This document shows, piece after piece, positions 39,830-43,833 of a stretch of DNA of 43,833 nucleotides. The notes beneath the pieces were generated by a model. That model made no database searches. It was given only the letters and a program-made list of their open reading frames with translations, and had not been told where the DNA came from. Positions within the stretch are counted from its first letter, which is position 1; each line of letters begins with the position of its first letter. Origin of the DNA: QFOX01 sp044237845 (GTDB lineage: Bacteria; Pseudomonadota; Alphaproteobacteria; Rickettsiales; UBA3002); the NCBI GenBank assembly GCA_044237845.1, contig JBIIEL010000016.1, forward strand, positions 1 through 43,833. The letters run 5' to 3'. Position numbers and translations under genes: made by a program.

Positions 39830-39892
39830 AAGGCGCTCCTTTAAAGAATGAATGTGAGAGACCTTCTAAAGCAGTTGGCGGGGGGAGGCAAG

Positions 39893-40008
39893 GAGAGGTT
39901 AGAGGCGAGAGGTTAGAGGCGAGAGAAAAGATATTAAGCATCTGTTTATATTATTCTTTATGCCACCACCCCCTAACCTCTAACCTCTAACCTCTCGCCT
40001 CTTCCCTC
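39893..40008. repeat. Heptamer arrays forming a long inverted repeat
   Basis: Left array: GAGAGGT, TAGAGGC, GAGAGGT, TAGAGGC, GAGAGAA (39893-39927), running into AAGATATTAAGC. Right array: TAACCTC three times, TCGCCTC, TTCCCTC (39974-40008). GAGGTTA of the left is the inverse of TAACCTC of the right, so the arrays can pair around a 46-nt AT-rich loop. The rest of 39830-40184 holds no gene. The virB2 leader follows, with no promoter that I would defend. Confidence 0.75.
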
Positions 40009-40184
40009 TGCCCTTGTGCTAAATTTGCCAGCGCGACGGCAAAAAATCGTAAAGAAAAAGCAACATTTATCTTAAAATTATCGTAAAACTGTGGTAATAG
40101 TTAATAAGGTACATAACAAGGTTCTCTCCTTTGAACCTAAACTATTAAAAACGACGACGGACAACAACCTCAAACGGAGCAACT

Positions 40185-40514
40185 ATGAAATCCACTCTCA
40201 CTACAGACAAATTAATGTCTTTGGCACTGTGCCTATTCGTGGCCTACGGCGTAATGCTGATGCCAACCGACGCACACGCAACCACCACCATCGGTAGTGT
40301 TCTGTGTGGTGTGGTAGACTGGTTCACCGGCACAGTCGGTCAGGGTATTGCCACACTTGCCATCATCGTGATCGGTGTCGGCGCGCTCATGGGTAAAGTA
40401 TCATGGGGCATGGCCATCATCGTCGGTATCGGCGTAGCGGTGATCTTCGGCGCACCCGCCATCGTAGAAGAACTTGCCAGCGCTAGCAGCAGCGGTGGTA
40501 CCGGCTGTTTCTAA
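40185..40514 (+). CDS. virB2: VirB2-type pilin of a type IV secretion system
   Basis: A 109-residue pilin precursor. A signal peptide (LMSLALCLFVAYGVMLM, cleavage probably after THAHA-like DAHA) precedes a mature protein with two hydrophobic helices (GIATLAIIVIGVGALMG and MAIIVGIGVAVIFGAPAIV) joined by KVSWG, the VirB2/TrbC layout. Two Cys remain in the mature form (near the start and the last-but-one residue). GGAG lies 7 nt before the ATG. It is the first gene of the secretion locus and is followed by a strong terminator, suggesting separate, higher expression than virB4. Confidence 0.9.
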   Translation: MKSTLTTDKLMSLALCLFVAYGVMLMPTDAHATTTIGSVLCGVVDWFTGTVGQGIATLAIIVIGVGALMGKVSWGMAIIVGIGVAVIFGAPAIVEELASASSSGGTGCF

Positions 40515-40524
40515 CCTAAAGAAA

Positions 40525-40557
40525 AAACACCGCCCTCGATTTCCGGGGGCGGTGTTT
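40525..40557 (+). terminator. Intrinsic terminator after virB2
   Basis: An 11-bp perfect stem AAACACCGCCC (40525-40535) / GGGCGGTGTTT (40547-40557), with an 11-nt loop, followed by CTTCC. The T run is part of the stem, so termination may be partial, allowing read-through into virB4. The 136-nt gap to virB4 otherwise holds a weak -10-like TAGAAT at 40630-40635. Confidence 0.75.
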
Positions 40558-40650
40558 CTTCCCTACTTGCCTCTCAGAAGTTGCCGCCCAGCCTAACGAG
40601 CGGTATGGTTACGCGTAACGCAATAACCCTAGAATTTTAGAACAGTGCCT

Positions 40651-43047
40651 ATGGCATCCCGAAAAACTTCTGAGCGTACTAAGTTCATGGCGCAGACGAG
40701 CGACGTCAGGGAGCGCGACCTCGAGACACTGCGCGATATTTCCGACGATGTGATCGAATCCGACTTCGTGCCCTATGCCTGCCTGTTCGACCGCGATACC
40801 ATCGTTACCAAGGACGGCGAGCTATTACAGACCATCAAAATCACGGGGCTGGGGGTGGATGCCGCAGCGGCGGGCAAGCTGCGCCAGAATATCCGCGCCG
40901 CCATTCGGCAATCCTTGCCAGACGATAGTTACGCCATCTGGCTGCATACGCTGCGCCGCCGCCAGCAGCGCGGGCCACGTCCTGCCTTCGCGGATCCGTT
41001 CTCCACAAAACTCGACGAAGCCTGGCAGACCTCTCAACCCGCCTCAGCGTTTTTCACTAACGAGCTCTATATCACGATCGTCAAAGCGGGTGGTGAAGCC
41101 GCGGGTTTGCGCAATCTGCCGAACCTGATTCAAACCCTTTACCCTGGGCGCGACCGCAACCGTCGCTCGGCAGAGCTTGAGCAATTTGCCGAAGAGCTTA
41201 GCAAAACCACGCAGGATATGCTCAAAATTCTTGGGCCATTTGGTGGACGGCTGCTCACCATCGTCGCGCGCGATGGAGTCTATTATAGCGAGCAGCTCGA
41301 ATTCCTCGAGAAACTCATCAACCTCGAAGAGCGCCCAATGCCAGTACCGGAGCGCGACTTGTCGCAGGTGCTCACCTCGGGCGACATCACCTTCGGCTAC
41401 AACGCCATGGAAGTGCGCACTGCCGAGGGACATCGCCGTTTTGCCGCTGTGCTTACCCTTAAAGAATATAAGGAATCCACGCTCGCGGGCATCGACTCCT
41501 TCCTCGAGATTCCCTGTGAAATCATCATCAGCCAGTGCTTCAGCTTCACCGGCGCAGAGGAGGCTCAAGAATCCTACGCCAAACAGGCGCGCTATCTCAG
41601 CATCAGCGGCGATAAAGAACTCGCGAAATGGATGGAGATCGACCGGCTGATGCAGATGAGCGGCGCCGCCGGCAATCAGGAATATGGCCAGCAGCAGACC
41701 AGCATGTTCCTCATTGCGCCATCGATCAAGCAGCTGGAGCTAAACATCAAGCTGGTGCAAAAATCCCTCGGAAAGCTTGGCATGATTGTGGTGCGCGAGG
41801 ATCTGCGTTTCGAGGAATGCTACTGGGCGCAACTGCCGGGCAATTTCCCCTTCGTCGTACGCAAACGCGCGATCGACACGGAACATCTCGCGGGTTTTGC
41901 CAACCTGCAGTCCGCGCCGATGGGCAATGCCGCCGGTTCACCCTGGGGATCGCCAGTCAGCCTGCTCACCACCGTGCAGGAAGCGCCGTATTTCTTCAAT
42001 TTCCACCGCGGAGACTGCGCACATACCATCATCCTCGGCAAACCCGGCACCGGCCGCACCAGCCTCACCCATTTCTTGCTGGCGCAAGCACGTAAACTTC
42101 CCATTTCCATCTGGTATCTCGACTGCCATGGCCGCGCCGGTACCTTCCTCAAAGCCATCGGCGGCAGCTATAGCGCGCCGGGCACAGCGGGCCTGAAACT
42201 CAACCCGCTGCACATGGTGGATACACAAAGCAACCGCGAATTCCTTGCCCTCTGGCTTTCGACGCTCATCGACCCACACGGACATGGGCTGAACCGCAGC
42301 ACGCTTGCCTTTTTCCAATCGTTGATCGCACAGGTGATGGCGGTTCCGCGCGAGCATCGGCGCCTCTCCACCATGCTCCCCACCATTCGCGACGCTGATC
42401 CGGCGCTCGCCACTGCGCTCTCGCGTTTCTGCGAAGGCGGGATCTACGGCGCACTGTTTGACATGCCAGAGGACAACTTCAAACCCGGCGACGTCACGGG
42501 CTGGGATATCAGCGGGTTCATGGCCGACCCACTCACCCGCATTCCGCTGACAAGCTATCTGCTGCATCGCCTTACCAGCAGTCTCACCGGCAAGCCGACC
42601 CTCATCGTGCTGGATGACGGATTCCACATCCTCGACACACCGCTGTTTGCACCGCGCGCAGTCGGTTGGATCGACCATCTCACCAGCAAAAATGCGGCTG
42701 CGATTCTGAGCACCGACGATGTTTCTGCAAGCGGTGCGCTCGCCTTCACCAGCGGCATCAGCAAAAAAGCGGCGACGATTTTCGCCCTGCCGGATCGCAC
42801 GCCAGATGCAGAATATGCGATGGGCTTCGGCCTGAGTGCCGAGGAAATGGCAACGCTGGCCTATAACCACACGAGCGATCACCATGTGCTGCAAAAACGC
42901 GGGAGCGAAGCTACCGTGCTCAAAATGAGCTTTGCCGTACTCAACGATATCACCCGCCAAACGCTCTGTGGCCGCGCCAAACCACAAGCGCTCAATCCGG
43001 CCGATGAACTCGCCGCCCTCATGGGTTATGGGAAACCTGCCGCATGA
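40651..43047 (+). CDS. virB4: VirB4-type T4SS ATPase with altered Walker motifs
   Basis: A 798-residue member of the VirB4/CagE family, the cytoplasmic ATPase at the base of type IV secretion systems. The N-terminal half (FVPYACLFDRDTIVTKDG, LHTLRRRQQ, DKELAKWMEIDRLM) and the C-terminal RecA-like half are both complete. The P-loop reads GKPGTGRTS at 463-471, so the conserved Lys is Arg469. Walker B reads TLIVLDDGFHIL, with Asp656 where Glu is usual. Both changes predict weak or no ATP hydrolysis. The start is uncertain: ATG 40651 is chosen; GTG 40645 and ATG 40687 are options, none with a good ribosome site. The stop overlaps virB6 (ATGA). Confidence 0.93.
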   Translation: MASRKTSERTKFMAQTSDVRERDLETLRDISDDVIESDFVPYACLFDRDTIVTKDGELLQTIKITGLGVDAAAAGKLRQNIRAAIRQSLPDDSYAIWLHTLRRRQQRGPRPAFADPFSTKLDEAWQTSQPASAFFTNELYITIVKAGGEAAGLRNLPNLIQTLYPGRDRNRRSAELEQFAEELSKTTQDMLKILGPFGGRLLTIVARDGVYYSEQLEFLEKLINLEERPMPVPERDLSQVLTSGDITFGYNAMEVRTAEGHRRFAAVLTLKEYKESTLAGIDSFLEIPCEIIISQCFSFTGAEEAQESYAKQARYLSISGDKELAKWMEIDRLMQMSGAAGNQEYGQQQTSMFLIAPSIKQLELNIKLVQKSLGKLGMIVVREDLRFEECYWAQLPGNFPFVVRKRAIDTEHLAGFANLQSAPMGNAAGSPWGSPVSLLTTVQEAPYFFNFHRGDCAHTIILGKPGTGRTSLTHFLLAQARKLPISIWYLDCHGRAGTFLKAIGGSYSAPGTAGLKLNPLHMVDTQSNREFLALWLSTLIDPHGHGLNRSTLAFFQSLIAQVMAVPREHRRLSTMLPTIRDADPALATALSRFCEGGIYGALFDMPEDNFKPGDVTGWDISGFMADPLTRIPLTSYLLHRLTSSLTGKPTLIVLDDGFHILDTPLFAPRAVGWIDHLTSKNAAAILSTDDVSASGALAFTSGISKKAATIFALPDRTPDAEYAMGFGLSAEEMATLAYNHTSDHHVLQKRGSEATVLKMSFAVLNDITRQTLCGRAKPQALNPADELAALMGYGKPAA

Positions 43048-43833
43048 GAAAACCTGCACAGACCTATGCCATTCCCTACGCGCACAACCTCACGCTGTGG
43101 CAGCTGGCGAGCATTTTTCTCCTCGCGGCGCTGGCATTGTTTATCGCCGTCGAACCTGCATTCGCTGCGGCGGATGGCACGGTGGGCAATTTCTCCTGTA
43201 GCAGCACTGGGCAAGCGAACGGTACGCTCTACGACGCGGGCAGCGTTTGTCCAACGACGCTCAGCTTCAGCAATATTTTCTCTTTTCTCGTCTGCAATAT
43301 AGAACATCTCTCCAGCAATCTCATGGGGCACATGTTCTGCGGCATGGTGACCAACCTCGCCCCGGCGGTGAGCGCGGTGATCGTGCTGGCCACAGTGATT
43401 TTTGGGCTTGGCTTTACCATTGGCATCATCCCCGCCACTGCACGTGACTTTCAAATGTTCCTGCTCAAAGTCTCGTTCATCTGGGCATTTGCCACCCAGA
43501 GCGATTACCTGATTGGCTATGTCTACACCTTCTTCATCAGTGGCATTCGCGACGGGGTGGGAATGGTGCTCACCGGCTTCAACCCGTCCGGCGTGGCCAA
43601 TACCGCAAACGATGCCTTTGCGCAGCTCGACGGGTTCTTCGCGAAAATGATCCAGTTCGCGACCGACTATATCGGCGGCAGCGCCACCAGCACGGGGAAT
43701 GAATGTAAGAACGCCCTCTTCGCCGTGCTCGCAATTATGGCGATTGCCTTCCCGCCGATTTTCTTCGTCGCACTCGCACTCATCATGAAGCTCTCCATCA
43801 CGTTTGTGCGCGCAGTGTTCGGGTATATCTACG
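43044..43833 (+). CDS. virB6: VirB6/TrbL family T4SS membrane protein, N-terminal part (cut by window edge)
   Basis: The frame is open to the window end; 263 residues are visible. An N-terminal hydrophobic segment (LWQLASIFLLAALALFIAVE, ending AFAAADG) looks like a signal peptide. A Cys-containing periplasmic loop follows (FSCSSTGQ, SVCPTTLSF, FLVCNIEHL). Hydrophobic helices come next (VSAVIVLATVIFGLGFTIGI, ALFAVLAIMAIAFPPIFFVALALIM). The layout fits the VirB6/TrbL inner-membrane channel component, in particular forms with long periplasmic parts. The ATG overlaps the virB4 stop. Rickettsiales carry several virB6 copies after virB4; whether this is so here lies outside the window. Confidence 0.82.
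   Translation, partial: MRKPAQTYAIPYAHNLTLWQLASIFLLAALALFIAVEPAFAAADGTVGNFSCSSTGQANGTLYDAGSVCPTTLSFSNIFSFLVCNIEHLSSNLMGHMFCGMVTNLAPAVSAVIVLATVIFGLGFTIGIIPATARDFQMFLLKVSFIWAFATQSDYLIGYVYTFFISGIRDGVGMVLTGFNPSGVANTANDAFAQLDGFFAKMIQFATDYIGGSATSTGNECKNALFAVLAIMAIAFPPIFFVALALIMKLSITFVRAVFGYIY

Noticed and set aside
41938..43059. Minus-strand frame of 373 codons opposite virB4
   Set aside because: Antisense to the conserved ATPase domain of VirB4, with no coherent domain.

Overview
The window reads as chromosomal DNA of an alphaproteobacterium. The support is the gene content and order: murA-hisG-hisD-UPF0262-infA-maf, a his operon carrying a DUF2628 gene, a lipid A block (pmbA, msbA-like, DUF374 acyltransferase, waaA, lpxK), two DUF2336 genes and a VirB-type secretion locus. 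The genus cannot be fixed from the sequence. The bulk is GC-rich with tightly packed genes, and neighbouring genes often overlap at ATGA or TAATG.

Layout. Positions 1-1987 are the end of an integrated mobile element: a partial AAA/RepA-like ATPase gene and a P4-type tyrosine integrase, lying against the 3' end of tRNA-Thr(GGT). From 2.1 to 5.4 kb come two small unknown genes, dcd, and two related unknown genes on the minus strand. From 5.5 to 12.3 kb runs murA, hisG (short form), hisD, UPF0262, an unknown protein with internal repeats and a CxxCxxCxxC cluster, a lone prepilin-like protein, infA and maf. From 12.4 to 17.6 kb, on the minus strand, is the histidine operon in transcription order hisB, DUF2628, hisH, GNAT, hisA, hisF, hisE, nitroreductase, HIT protein. 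From 17.7 to 24.9 kb is a plus-strand block with rlmB, pmbA and genes for lipid A core assembly and export. From 25 to 32.5 kb are xseA, purD, a DUF3592 gene, yciB, phoB, a tRNA nucleotidyltransferase gene, a DMT permease and mreD. From 32.7 to 39.8 kb are two DUF2336 genes, scoA/scoB split by an AT-rich membrane gene, a PAP2 enzyme, and a minus-strand operon of a RidA-family gene, a small gene, a TraX-like gene and an EVE-domain gene. From 40.2 kb to the end is a type IV secretion locus (virB2, terminator, virB4, virB6), with virB6 cut by the window edge.

How it works together. Three pathways stand out: histidine synthesis (hisG, D, B, H, A, F, E; hisC, hisI and hisZ are not here), envelope building (murA, waaA, lpxK, MsbA-like flippase, mreD, yciB) and a VirB secretion apparatus whose VirB4 has altered Walker A and Walker B residues.

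The most unusual content is between or inside genes. (1) Four elements of about 120 bp, each an imperfect palindrome with its own terminal inverted repeats and a central hairpin; the hairpins of two copies differ by paired compensating changes. (2) Three arrays of 7- or 8-bp tandem repeats next to a shared AGAAAGAAAAGATA-like module, one of them inserted in frame in xseA. (3) A 45-bp intercistronic repeat present twice with one mismatch. (4) Five copies of the heptamer TACCACG at the integrase end. (5) Four candidate promoters whose -10 box lies 6-7 nt before an ATG that has no good Shine-Dalgarno, suggesting leaderless mRNAs.
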